From Zantedeschia hybrid cultivar (lineage: Eukaryota > Streptophyta > Magnoliopsida > Alismatales > Araceae), in assembly GCA_030544215.1 (NCBI GenBank), contig JARZZO010000013.1, positions 46,085,196 through 46,149,195 on the forward strand: 64,000 bases of DNA. Reading direction: 5' to 3'. Below the pieces are notes generated by a model. The model saw only the letters and a program-made list of their open reading frames with translations. It did no database searches and was not told where the DNA came from. Positions within the stretch are counted from its first letter, which is position 1. Each line of letters begins with the position of its first letter. The position numbers and the translations under genes were made by a program. Of the stretch, positions 1-11,287 are shown piece by piece.

Positions 1-1260
1 TCCATGGGAGAGTAACGATGTTTAGGGCCTATCAGTATCCTGTTGAGATAATATAATGGTTGCTCCTTACCATCTTCATTTTTTTGTGCCAGTAATGTTC
101 ATTGGGAAGCATCTAGGGCCGCGATGTAGAGGATCAACGGCCTGCCTTTTGTAGGTGCCCCCAACGTCGGAGGCTTGAGAATATATTCCTTGATTTTGTC
201 TAGGGCAGTTTGACATTCTTCATCCTATATGAAAGGAGTCCCTTTCTTTATTAGCTTTGAAAAGGGTTGACACCTTCTAGGTAGGTTGGAAATGAATCTT
301 CTGATGTAGGCCAACTTGCCTTGTAAGGATTTGAGTTCAGTCAGGCTCTTAGGAGGACGTAATTCTCTGACGGCTTTTATTTTGTCAGGGTCAATTTCTA
401 TCCCTCGGCATCTGACCATGAAACTAAGGAATTTACCACTGGACACACTAATGACGCATTTTATGGTGGGTTCATCTTCAGTTGATACTGACGAAGCTTT
501 TCGAATACCCTTCGTAGATCTACCAGGTGGTCTTCTCTTTTTTCAGACTTTACTACTAGGTCGTTTGCATAACATTTGACCAAGTCATGGAGTATTTCAT
601 AAAATATCTTTGTCATGGCCCTCTGATAAGTACGTCAGCATTTTTTTAGCCCGAAGGGCATGCTCTTATCGTTGAACATTCCCTTGGGAGTTCTAAAGGC
701 CATGTGATTTTTGTCCTTGATGGCCATCCTTATTTGATTGTATCCTGATGAGCCATCCATGAAGGATAAAGTTTCAAAGCTTGTGGTCACATCTACCATT
801 GTTTCCGTGATGGGTAATGGAAACTCATTCTTGGGACATGCTTTGTTTAAGTCCCAAAAGTCAATGCAGACTCGGACCTGACCATTTTTCTTCTTTACTG
901 GCACAATATTGGCCAGCCACACCGGTACATGCATTCTTTAATGAAGTCAACGTCCCACATCTTGTCGACCTCGGCATTCACCTTCATCTCCAATTCTGGA
1001 CGCATTCGCCTTTGGGGTTGCTTCACAGGCTTAGCATCGAGCATTATGGACAGTTCATGTTTCGCCACGAAAGGATCAATGCCGGACATCTCCTTGTAGT
1101 TCCGGGCGAAACAGTCTTTAAACTCTAAGAGGAGTTTCGTGTATGCTTGTCTTTCATCTTCTTTTAGAAGGACACTGATGAAGATTGGGCGATGGTCTTC
1201 CAGACTGCCCAGATTGACTTTAATCAATTCATTAACAGTAGCTTGTCCTCTGTCTTCCAT
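1..1260 (-). pseudogene. Reverse transcriptase/RNase H fragment of the Tat/Ogre-like element
   Basis: From 1260 downward: RT N-terminal region (DCFARNYKEMSGIDP, then KPVKQPQRRMRPE), the palm block VPVKKKNGQVRVCIDFWDLN with FMDGSSGYNQIRMA, then the thumb/connection block around 225-446 (ELRPPKSLTELKSLQGKLAY). RNase H-like sequence (DEECQTALDKIKEYI, then QPLYYLNRILIG) continues to base 1. The YVDD-like segment would fall near 450-630, where the frame is lost. At least three frame breaks separate the blocks. Not translatable as one product. Confidence 0.85.
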
Positions 1261-3360
1261 CTCCTAAGCGGCTGGTCGGAGATCGATAAATTCTTCTTCT
1301 TCATCAGTGTTGGCCACATAAACTTCATGTCAAGCGGGCTCCTCTTCTGAGTGGGTAATTTGATTTATTTGCCAAGACTCTTCTGGATGGAAAATGGGAT
1401 TTCTTCCTTTTTCTACATCTGACTCAAGCTGTTCTGTCGAGGCTTGAGGAGGTCCGTCTAGAGAGGACTCCTGTCCACGAGCAAGGCTTAGGTCCATCGT
1501 GGTTGACTTGGGGGAAATATAATTTCCTCCTCTTCATCCCCTAGGCTATCAAGTTTCACTTCTGAGGTTTGCCCTTCAGCTTCATTTGGCAGCAAGCTCA
1601 CCATATTGACTGCATAGTAAACAAAAGGCCCACGTCCCGTCCATAGCCTAGGCCCCTCTGATCTCCTTAAGAGAAGGGAGGTTTCCCCCTCACTTCAGCT
1701 GAGTATCACAATTCATGAAAGAGTTGGCTGCTGGCCATACTTTGCTTTTCTGGAATCTTCTGATGTCGGCACATCTACGTGATGTATTGGGGCATATCAT
1801 CCAGCTCCGGGATTTCTCTTTGACTTCATGTCGAGGGACTTTCAATTCGAAATCATCCTCTGAGGAACTTCCAGGCATCAAATATACATTGTAAAAGGCA
1901 ATCTGCTAGTCGTTTTTGTAGGGCACAATGAAGGTCTTCAGTTCTTCGACTATGTGAACCTTTGTTTGGGAGACCATCTTCATGAGATTGAGGGGAAGAT
2001 GCACACTAGCATCGACCTCCCTACTGATGGTGTTTGTTTCCAAGTTGATGACAAGTCTCCCTACTGATGGGTTTCACCTTCTGCCTGAACTTTGCAGCCT
2101 TCACTTCATTGATAGTTATGCTTCCCTCTTCATCAGAAGGCTCTTCTATTACCTGCTTCCCTTTGCGGCGGCTCTCATCGGTAGCTAGGTCCACTGCTTT
2201 ATCAAAATGCAACTGCGCATCGGTATGGTAGCAATCATAAGTTTTGAACGGTTCCAAATCTGCAAAGATTCGGTGTTGTTCGCCATCCTTGGTGTATTTA
2301 ATATTTTAATGCACTGATGTAGGGTGGAGGGCACAACCCAATCCTTGTGAAGTTAGGGCCTTCCCAACAACGCCTTGAAAGACGTGTTGGGGTCTACAAT
2401 GAAGAATGGCACTTGAGTCACCCAATCATCTAGAGTCAACTCCACGTCCACTCGCTCAAGGGCTTCTTCTGCATCTTGATTGAATCTTGATATTGTGACT
2501 CCCTGTATCTTTTTCATGTGAGTTAGATGTACGGCTTGAAAAGTTTTGAAGGGCATGATGTTTACTGTTGACTATGAATCTATTAAGATCTGGTCCACTT
2601 CTCGACCATTGATTTTATCTCGCATGTACAATGACCTATTATGGCAGGGTGATGGCAACAACATGTCCTCGTCAGTGAATGTCATCGTAGTTTCATATGC
2701 TTCGTACACTTGGGTCCTAATTTTCGTCATGTGGGCTTCATATGCTTCGGGATCTTGGAGGACAACAATTAATGCCTCCCTTAATTCTTAGCTCAGGGTG
2801 ATCACCTCCCAGATGCTCAGGCTTGCTAGCATTCGCTTCATAGTTTGTAAGACTTTCCTGTCAGCTTTGGCGTGGGCTTTGTCAATGACTGGCATTACTT
2901 CAATTATGCTCTTGAGAGTCTCTTTAAGTGCCTTTTGTTGTTTGGACTCCTCCAGGGTTTCTTCTGCTACAACCTCCTTTTCTTCGGAGTCAACCTTCAA
3001 ACCTTCTCCGTATAGATTGGCTAGATCATTTGCCTTTTTTGTGGAGTTGGACTGAGCTGAAGGGTCCGCTTCCTCAAGGTTTGTTGAAGGGTCTTCTTTT
3101 TCTGGCAGTTGGGAATGGTCTTCCTCGTCAGATGAGTGATAGAAGTAAACATTCCCCTTGGCGTCTGGTTCTGGCACTGGCTTTGGTACCTCTCCCCTAA
3201 AGTAGATCTCCCTTTGATTTGATGTGCTTCTACTCCCGTTGTGACTGTTATCGCGTCCTTGGCCTCGGCCTCTTCTTCGGCTTTTCTATTCATTTCTTCT
3301 TTGGTAGGTTGCCAAAGGTTTGCGGGATTTGAGCAAGACACATTTAATCTCGTCACCTAA
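1261..3360 (-). pseudogene. Protease region and linker of the Tat/Ogre-like element
   Basis: The clearest part, 2353-2556, reads VDVELTLDDWVTQVPFFIVD then TSFKALLGRP, the core after the catalytic strand of Ty3 aspartic proteases. The flanking blocks at 1690-1881, 2021-2257 and 2788-3356 are charged, low-complexity linker sequence from the gag-pro junction. The frame changes several times. The DTG-type active site is not preserved in a readable frame, so it is inactive. Confidence 0.65.
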
Positions 3361-3879
3361 AACATTCTCTCCAGTTTGGAATTATACTGAGGCCATGTTG
3401 CAAGAGAATGACTGGAATTGCCGTTCCAGCTTTTCTACTATTAGGTCCTCCCCCCAAAACACACTGACGTCATCTGCTATGGAGAATCCATCTTCCTCGG
3501 CCTTTTGCATGCGCCCTTGGAGCTCCAGCAACCAAACCTTCAAGCGAGCCTCTCTCTCAAATTCCTCCCATGGTATGTATTTGTCCAGGGGAAGATCTTT
3601 TGTGGGCTTCTGTGGCTGATAATCTTCTAGCTCATTGATGATCTTTTGTAACCTTTGTAGAGGTGTTATTTATTCTTCCGGCATAATTGAGGCATTAGCC
3701 AAGGCTTCTTTTTTCTTCAATTTTATCTTTTTCATTCTTCTTTTTGTTCTTCTCTTATTTCTATTTCTTGGTCGCCTCCTTGATGAGGCTAGATTAAGCT
3801 GACATTTTTGGTTGTGGAGTAGTCCTAATGACCGTTTTTCCCTTTTTAACCTCTACCTCCGGTACATGAGTCCGGGCCG

Positions 3880-4840
3880 ACTTCTTCTGGACTTAGGTCC
3901 ACTGTTACTCTGGTTGATTGCGGTCAAAGGTAGCCTTGATGGCTTGCTCTACCACTGTATCAGACAACATTTGATATTCCCCAAACATCTTCTCCTTGTC
4001 TCTCTTCAGGGAGTTTGTTTTTACCTTTTCCCTTTTCGAAGTTGTTTGTTGCTGTTGTAGCTTTCGTCTTTCCATGTCCCTGACGATCGCCCCAAAGGTA
4101 TCAATGGTTGCTTTGGCTTGTGGAGTGGGCAACCCATTTAAGACTACCCCTCTATATTAGTAAGGAGGCACTTCTTCAGGTTGAGGTTTCAACATTTCAT
4201 GGGTGGATACTTCCACAAAGCTTTTGTCCATACGGTTCTTGTTTACCGTATAGTTGATTCTATCCTGCTCATGGGCTTGCGGGGACTTCACTAGATACTT
4301 TCCCATGTTGATCTTCTCTTATTGGATCAGTTTCTCAACTTCATCTTTGAACACAAAGCATTGTTCGATCGGATGGCTTTTGAAATGATGATACGGACAA
4401 TAGTAGGGCACATCGGTCCGATGCATCTATTCCCTCCTCCTTGGTCTTGGTAGGACAATTGCCCTCTTGCTCATACATAGCCCAAAGAGCTCCCGGGTCT
4501 TTTACTTCGGAAAGGAGTAGGGTCTCTTGAATTTCTCTTCCCTCAAAGCTTATCATTGTTTCTTCTTTACTGGCGGCTTGCCTTCTCTCAGGGCTTTCGT
4601 CTGCTGCATTAATATTTATATGGTTATTTTCATAATCACCATAACCTTCTTCTGGGAGTCATCCGCTCCCTGTGCTTCACTTCAGGCATCGCATTTAGGT
4701 CTGTGAGTCGCTTGTTGTCCTTCATTCGGGGACGACGGTACTCAGACCCTTGCTCTTCCAGAGATGGGGATCCGGTGCCTCTGTTCTCAGCTAGGACTTC
4801 TGTCAGTTGCCTTGAGAGACCTTGCACCATCTGGGTAAGT
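3880..4840 (-). pseudogene. gag C-terminal fragment with a zinc-knuckle-like motif (copy 2)
   Basis: Minus-strand translation near 4320-4400 gives YCPYHHFKSHPIEQCFVFKD, the CxxH..H..C knuckle-like word of Athila/Tat gag proteins. The adjoining ORFs 3905-4132 and 4636-4830 are charged and helical (QGLSRQLTEVLAENRG). A related motif occurs again near 5175, so the gag tail appears duplicated. Broken by stops. Confidence 0.6.
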
Positions 4841-4953
4841 TCTGCCTACTGTTGAGAAAGTTGCCTCAGGCTAACTTGAACTTCCTCCAATGTCGCCAGA
4901 ATGGACCCTTCTAGAGGGAGAGTTGCTGGAGTATATGTAGGTGTTTCTTCATA

Positions 4954-6430
4954 CTATGGGGAGGAATTCATGTGCTCTTCTTCTGAGTCGGCCCACGACA
5001 ACCCTTCACTTATATGAACGACATTAGTAGCAATTGTCTGCCTTAGCTTTTGGTGTGGCTGGGGTTGGTTTACTAAATACTTGCCCATCTCAATAGCCCT
5101 TTCTTGGATGTGCTTTTCAATCTCATCCTTACATAAATAATAGTCTTCTACTACATTCCCCAACATGCGGTGATATAGGCAGTAGTTGGGTTCATTGGTC
5201 TTGCCTACCTCTGCTGGCCTCTTTAGTTCTGGGAGAGTTATGAGGGCAACTCGAATACATGTGTCAAATAGCTTTCTTGTGTGTTCTCTTGTAAAGGAGT
5301 ACGGCCTCTTCATCTTCTTATTAAGGGTGGAGGATAACCCATTCCCATTCCCATTGCATTTGAAGTGGATGCATTCATGTTGACCTTCCCCTGTACCTTC
5401 TCCACCGTTGATGCAAAATCAGTAACGTTAACTTCTTTTGTGACTGGCCGCTCCTTTGAAGTCTTCCCCTTGTTAAAAGAAACAATGGGGTTGTCAGCAA
5501 AGAACATTTCATTCTCTGTGACAATGTTGTTCAACTGATCAAAGTTTCTAACATTTGCCTCGATTAGCTTCTCATTGATTTCAGGATTTAAATCCCTTTT
5601 ACATAGCTTCACTCCATCTTCAAGGACTGGCAGATTATCACACTTCATGCTGAGATTTCGTCATTTCTTGATATATTCCACGACAGACTCATTCTTCCCT
5701 TGCTTCAGAGTGTCATTTTAGTGATTGTCACTTCTCGCTTCGACACCTTTAAGCGGTTTAAGAATTTTTTCTGCATCTCCTCCCAACTGCTTATGGAGTT
5801 GGGCTTCAACTTCGCATACTATTGGAATGTCATGTCTGTCAGTAAGGTGGAGAAGAACCTTAGTAGGTATGCTTCATCGGTGGCCAACTCTCTGAGGTCG
5901 CTCATGTAATGGGCGATATGCTATTGGGCTGAGCCCTCCCCATCATATCTGGTAAATTTGGGGCACTTGCTATGATTAGGCGGGAGCTTCTTGAACAGGT
6001 GGCATACCGGGAAAGGTACCTTGTACAAGTCAAAAGTGCTTATCCCATCGCCATGTTCGGTCATTTTGACTTCAACAATCTGTTCAATCATATGCTTCTG
6101 AGATATTGCAACATCTTATGTAGGAGTGTTAGACTATTGCGCATTGTGGTTCAAGTCTTCACCCTGAATCTCCAGTACTTCGTCAGGCGTGAAGTTGACT
6201 TCAACAACTTATGCCCTTATGATCACGAGCATGGGAACCCCCCTCGGGGCAGACGCATTTACTGGAGGTATCTGAGAAGCCTTATGTTGTTCTACCCATT
6301 TTTGTATAAAGCCTAGTAGTAAAACCTTGAGTTGTTGATTCTCCTGCCTCATCTCCTCTATGGTCTGAGGCGTTGCTTGATTTTGCAATTGCTCCAGGTC
6401 TAACCCAACATTTTGGGGGTTCATCCCATC
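4954..6430 (-). pseudogene. gag core and first knuckle of the Tat/Ogre-like element
   Basis: From the right: a coiled-coil-prone start (LEQLQNQATPQTIEEMRQEN, 6209-6424). The retrotransposon gag domain lies around 5700-5940 (SISSWEEMQKKFLNRLKVSK). Then 5310-5648 (ANVRNFDQLNNIVTENE) and 4954-5313 with the knuckle-like YCLYHRMLGNVVEDYYLCKD. Several stops interrupt it, including one in the gag core. Function in an intact relative would be particle assembly and RNA binding. Confidence 0.75.
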
Positions 6431-6648
6431 TTCTCCTACTTCTTCGACATGGTTGCTATTACCATTTTAAGGTTGCTTGGCTCCTGAGCCCCTTTGGTTC
6501 AGCCAACGGATGGCCTGCTCCATCTGGTGAGTCATGGGCCCTTCCAGTTGTGCCAGATTAGCTATTTCTTGGGGATCATCTGACAACGAGGACTGTCGAT
6601 TATTAGTGCGGGAGGCATAGCACGTGTAAACCCTAATGCCATCTTTGG

Positions 6649-7257
6649 TTATCTTCGTGGCCCTTCTCCTTTTCTGAGTTTGCGGGGGAAGTGCTCCAAA
6701 CCTCTCAAAGACTTAGGTTCTTTGTCAGACCTGTTGAGTTTGCTTTTGGGCCCTATAAGCGCCTTTTCTCTTTTGACTTTGTAAGGAACGAGGTCAATCA
6801 TATTGGACAAGGGCTTTTGGAGACTTCTTTTTGAATGTCGCTTTGTCTTGACAAACTCTAGGAAGCATCCCGAACTGATTATGTGTAGGGATTGTCGCGA
6901 CAATTCTTTCTTTTGGGATGATGGGTGCTCCCCTATCCAAGCGGATGCGGAGAAGCCCACCAATATGGTCTTTCCCGTCTTGGACGGGCTTGCTGCTGGA
7001 GCTTTCTTCTTTTGCCTCCCGTTAGACGAGGAGGCAGACAAAATATTGATGGTGTTGACAGTGAAAGTCCGCCCGAGTCTTCCACCGGCATTGTCCTTCT
7101 TGGCGCGAGACACGTGCCGCTTCTTTTTCAATTGCAAAGTTGACTCTGGTACTGGGATGACTTCCATAAAGTACGGGGATCCAACCACAGCCGGAAATCG
7201 CCGAAGCATGTCGGCTTTGTCAAGTAGCCGTACGTAGCATGGGTGGCCACCACCCAA
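6649..7257 (-). pseudogene. 202-residue basic ORF upstream of gag, function unknown
   Basis: Open frame between the LTR and gag, rich in Lys, Ser and Arg, starting MGGGHPCYVRLLDKADMLRR. I do not recognise a domain. Its position resembles the extra ORF that Ogre elements carry before gag, but similarity cannot be claimed from the sequence. It could also be an extended gag N-terminus or a chance frame in the leader. Confidence 0.4.
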
Positions 7258-7405
7258 CGACTGTAAGTAACTTTGGCCGCCATTAAGTATTTGGTTTTGA
7301 TGTGTGCTGTGCCTGCACCAAACTAGTCAAAATTAGTAGTGCAAAGTGAGGGTATTATCAGACGGAGAGATGAAGGGAAGGAAAGGTCCACCGGGCATGC
7401 CAAAC

Positions 7406-9170
7406 TGTGAGACTTGATTTTTTTTATCTTCTTTTCTTTGAAAAAGGACTTAGAAGATTTTAACTTTCAAAAGTTTTGTTTTTGTTTTTGTTTTAAGTGT
7501 AGACTTTGAGAACTTAGGGTTAGCCCTCAGAGAGTCTAGGATTTTGGATTCAGACAAGTGGATTCGTGAATTTGATCTCTCCCCACTAACTTTGGTCAGT
7601 GTTAATTATGCCAATCACTGATTGGCAACTATTGATTAACCGTCCGATAATACCCTTTAAGATGATATATATGAAAAGGAAATTCGTCACTTTGATAGCC
7701 ATTTATTAAAGAACTGCTTAAAAGATGTCCTAAAAGGATACTTAAATGATTTAAGTTCACATCAATGCATATGAACTTAGAAGTCTTAAGAGGCTTTAAA
7801 AGAAGATGCCCTCAGGCAAGATCTTTATTAAGACCCCTTAAAGGATATAAGGAATTGAGGCAGTATCCTTTAAGCATCCTTTTGAAAATTCTTAAGAATT
7901 TGGGCAGCATCTCCCTTCTTTTGATTCTTTTTGAAGAGAGGCACAAAGGGTAGACTAGGCTAATGGGGCATAAGGACCACCACTTGATTCTTTTTGAAGA
8001 GAGGCGCAAAGAGTAGACTGGGTTAATGGGGCATAAGGACCACCACATAACCAAGGATAACCCTTGAATAGCTTAATGGCCCTCCGACCAATATGGAGGA
8101 ACCACCCACTTAATCGGCCATTCAACCAATATGAATGAACCGAAATCAAATGACAACATTTAGATTGCATAATTGAGTCAAACATACATCAATACTAACA
8201 AAATTCATTTCGATTCTTGAACAAGTCATATTACATGGATCTTGGTCATTCTACTGGTAGGAATGAACTATTAAGACTTCGGCCGCTCTACCGATAAGAG
8301 CAAACCGACAACTTTATGGTCATTTCGTCAATAGAAATGAACCACACAACATTAGATCATCCTACCGATAAGAATGAACCAATAAATTTATAGTCATTTC
8401 ACCAATAAAAATGAACCACACAACATTTGGCCGTTCTACCAATAAGAATGAACCAATAAATTTATGGTCATTTCACCAATAGAAATGAACCATCCATTAA
8501 TTAACAAAGTTAAAATAACATGATTACAATCTTATTAAGTCATAAAATCACTAAGTCCTTCATGTGCTACGCATAAAAAAAAATATTTGAAGGGGATTTT
8601 CTTCTTCTTCTTCTTCAAAAAAGAAGGACAATGCTTTGTCTTCAAGAGAGCCTTCTTGCGAGAGCTTGTGGGCGTTATGGCTTGTCTTCTCAAGTTTGTT
8701 GCAGCAAATGGCCGTTGAGGCCTTTTTATAGGGGCCAAAAGAGGCCATCGGTTAGGGGGGGTAGGGTACCGGTGGCACCCCCCACCAATGCCTTTTCCCT
8801 CTTTTTTTTTGAAATTTGAGAGAGAGAGAGACATGAGAGGTGAGGGGGGCCGGTCCCACCGATGACACCCACTGGTGGGGGGGAGTTACCGGTGGCTCTC
8901 CTTCCCTCCTTTCTTTCCCTCTTCTTTTTTTCGTTCCTCCTTTTCTCTCTCTCTTTTTTTTTAATGGGGAAGACCCCCCCCACCTGTAGAAGTCTTGGAG
9001 GCTACCAATGGGAGCTGAAGGTGTACAGGTGGGCACCCCCCACTGGTACCCCCTCTCTTTCTTCCTTTTCTTCTTCTCCTTCTTTTTTTTCTTTTTTTTT
9101 TTCCTTCATTTTTTTTTCTCTCTTCTCCTTTTTTTTCATTATGCCCTTGTTAAAAAAAATATGTTCAACA
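7406..9170 (-). repeat. LTR copy A, 5' LTR of the Tat/Ogre-like element (1,765 bp)
   Basis: Plus-strand boundaries are TGTGAGACTT at the left and ..GTTCAACA at the right, shared with copies B, C and D. In sense orientation (minus) the order is: A/G-rich tracts, an ACCGGT-rich GC block (8750-9050), a TATA box at 8731-8723 flanked by GGCC arms, then degenerate subrepeats with the GGTTCATT..TATTGGT motif (8220-8510), and a segment shared by all copies around 7500-7660. A 63-bp tandem duplication lies at 7921-8046. The target duplication partner is outside the window. Confidence 0.85.
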
Positions 9171-10676
9171 TGTGCTTTCCCTATTTCTTACCTTGGTCTT
9201 TCCTTAACTCTTGGGCATTTGCTTCGCAGAGAGTGGGACATTGTGGTTCACAAATTTGGAAATAGATTGGCTGGATGGAAAGGCAAGCTCTCGACCTATG
9301 GTGGGAGATTGGTCCTATGCAACTCTGTGCTTAACGATCTTCCTTCTACTTTTTATCTATTTTCAGCATTACACAAGAGAAGTGTGGAAAACGGGTACCC
9401 CCATCACAAATCATAGAGTAAGCCGATAAACTAAGTCGGTCTTGGACTTATCCCACCTTGTCCAAGAATCTTGGCATGAGATGTCAAGATAGCAGTCCTG
9501 CAGAAGACTGAGGGGCCTAACCAAGTCGTCCACCTCTACGTCTTTGAGATTTCTTCTAAAGGAGGGACTCCAAATTGTACCACTCTGCTTTGATATAAAG
9601 AATTGACTAACTACCTCTGGGTCAGTGGATATCACGAAGAGTCTACGGAACAAAATCCAAAAAGGGTTTGCTGTACATCAACTGTCCAACCAGAAGCGGC
9701 AAAGCTGTCCGTTCCCTACCTTGGCCTGAGTCCTGGCTTTAAAAATGTCAAGGCACTGCAAAATACCCTTCCAAACAGGTGACACATTATAATTGGTAGA
9801 AAGATTTGCCTCCCACACTGTGGTTGACCCATAATACTTGCAAGAGATAACCTCCTACCAAAGTCCAGACTCAGCAGTCAGTAGTTTCCAAAGCCACTTA
9901 GTAAGCAAGGCACAATTAAAATCAATGAAGTTCTTCAAACCCAGCCCCTCATTCTCTTTGCTTCTACACACTCTACCCCAGCTGATAGAGTAACCACCTC
10001 TTTTAGGGTCTCCCTTGCCAAACCAAAAGAACCTACCTTGAATGGATTGAAGTCTAATGGCCACTGATTTGGGAATACTAAGAGCCCATTGAAAGTGAAG
10101 ATTCTTATGTGGAGAATCTCCATGGGTAGGCTACCCACTTGTGATTGGCTTGCCCGCTTTATGCAGGATTTGTGCACAACTTGTCTGTATGGACTGGAAA
10201 GTGAAACTTAGGACCATCTTTTTGTGACCTGCACCTTTTCCTGTGAAGTTTGGCAACTGGATCTTCAGCAACTCATGTGCGTTTTCAGCCCGAGGAATTC
10301 CGTGGAGTGGCTCCTCAACACGTGGAGCAGGTGGTGCCCTTGCAAGGGTGATCACATCATTTGGTGGGTGATTCTCCATGCCACTATCTGGCCCATATGG
10401 TGGGAGAGAAGCAACAGAATTTTCAAGAAATAGGTGCACACGGCGGATAGGGTGTCTTCTTTTGGTGGTGAGAGAGTGTGGGAATGGAACCATCTTTTGT
10501 GTAATGCGGATAATTCTAACTATTCCCTTTTTGATCTGGGGGGGGGGATAAGTGTGCTGCTACACCATCTTCGTGTTTTATGCAGAGGGGACTTTTGTTC
10601 TGTGTCTTCCTCACAACAATTGTACATCTTTTAAGTTTATAATACATGTGGTACTATCCACTTTCAAAGAAAAAAA
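9171..10676 (+). mobile_element. LINE ORF2 remnant with an internal inverted segment
   Basis: 9171-9374 (+) encodes the end of the RT domain (CAFPISYLGLSLTLG, RLAGWKGKLSTYGGRLVLCN). 9375-10100 is inverted and encodes the next LINE blocks on the minus strand (SIPKSVAIRLQSIQGRFFW, then GLKNFIDFNCALLTKWLWKL, then DGGTRFPHFS). 10101-10640 (+) resumes with ILMWRISMGRLPT, the zf-RVT block and WWVILHATIWPIWWERSNRI. An A-tract ends near 10676. The order is that of a single LINE if the middle is flipped back. Not functional. Confidence 0.85.
9375..10100 (-). pseudogene. Inverted middle segment of the LINE at 9171-10676
   Basis: Minus-strand LINE ORF2 blocks in the order expected between the plus-strand flanks. 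At the left junction the frame is continuous if the segment is re-inverted. At the right junction about ten residues seem to be missing. Boundaries are good to a few bases. Confidence 0.75.
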
Positions 10677-11184
10677 AAGATGTGTGCTTTCGATCTTCAA
10701 CTGTCTGTTTTCCTACTGGAAGTGGTGAATGATTGAATTCTTGTGGGAACTTTTCCTGGTCGGCGTGGTCGCTAATGTATCTCAGTTTTGGCAGATTCTC
10801 CTTGTGGCTAGTCATACCTTCCCCTTTTATTTGTGTGTAAGTGTAAACTAAGGGATGAATTTCTTCACTCTGGTGTCTCTACTGACCTTTCCTATACAAT
10901 TTGTTATGTCTTCATTTCTCTTTGAAGTTTAGTTTGTGGTTCATTGTATAATCTCATTCTATTATTATCCATCACCTTTTTTATAAATGCCCCATCCCAA
11001 CCCCAAAAACCCAAACAAAAAGTGAGAAAACGTGAATGTGGTAACAACTTCTGATCACGTTCGTTCTCTTAGAGAGAATTACCTTTTTTCATGCACACGT
11101 TTTTATTATATACTCTTTGATTTGCAAGTTCCAACTTCCAACTCTTGTCATATGGTTTGTTGCATAATGTTTTGTCATTTGCAG
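10677..11184. other. Non-repetitive sequence before the first visible TIC40 exon
   Basis: T-rich, intron-like DNA with no ORF similarity and no transit-peptide-like ATG frame that splices to 11185. Treated as the end of a TIC40 intron. Confidence 0.55.
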
Positions 11185-11287
11185 CAGGACTAAAGCAGGT
11201 TTTCGCAAGCATTTCTTCCTCAAGGAATACTGAGACATCTTCGATTGGTACACCACAATTCCCGATACCACCGTCGAGGCCGACCAT
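11185..11287 (+). CDS. TIC40: TIC40 exon a: mature N-terminus before the membrane span
   Basis: Encodes GLKQVFASISSSRNTETSS and a Pro-rich stretch ending PPSRPT plus two bases of the next codon. The donor is AT|gttagt. The preferred acceptor is tttgcag ending at 11184. Acceptors ending at 11187 or 11198 keep the same frame and would shorten the exon. Transit-peptide sequence is not found upstream in the window. Confidence 0.85.

Larger units (their letters stand above)
1..9170 (-). mobile_element. Decayed Tat/Ogre-like Ty3 retrotransposon, 3' part outside the window
   Basis: Minus-strand order from right to left is LTR (7406-9170), leader, gag-like blocks, protease, RT and the start of RNase H, which is cut by the window edge. 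The RT words (NKACPKNEFPLP, FMDGSSGYNQI, MPFGLKK) and the gag knuckle YCxYHR..H are typical of the non-chromodomain Tat/Ogre/Athila group of Ty3 elements. Nearly every domain is split by stops or frameshifts, so this is an old non-autonomous remnant. Its LTR right end abuts LINE sequence at 9171, so it inserted into a LINE. If TIC40's first exon is upstream, the whole element is intronic and antisense to the gene. Confidence 0.85.

Noticed and set aside
8535..9265. Ser/Phe/Lys-rich ORFs in LTR copy A
   Set aside because: Translations of CT and AG tracts in a non-coding LTR; similar chance frames appear in copies B, C and D.
1..11184. Search for the TIC40 transit-peptide exon
   Set aside because: No Met-led Ser-rich frame with a donor that splices in phase to 11185 was found outside the transposons; the exon is assumed to lie upstream of the window.
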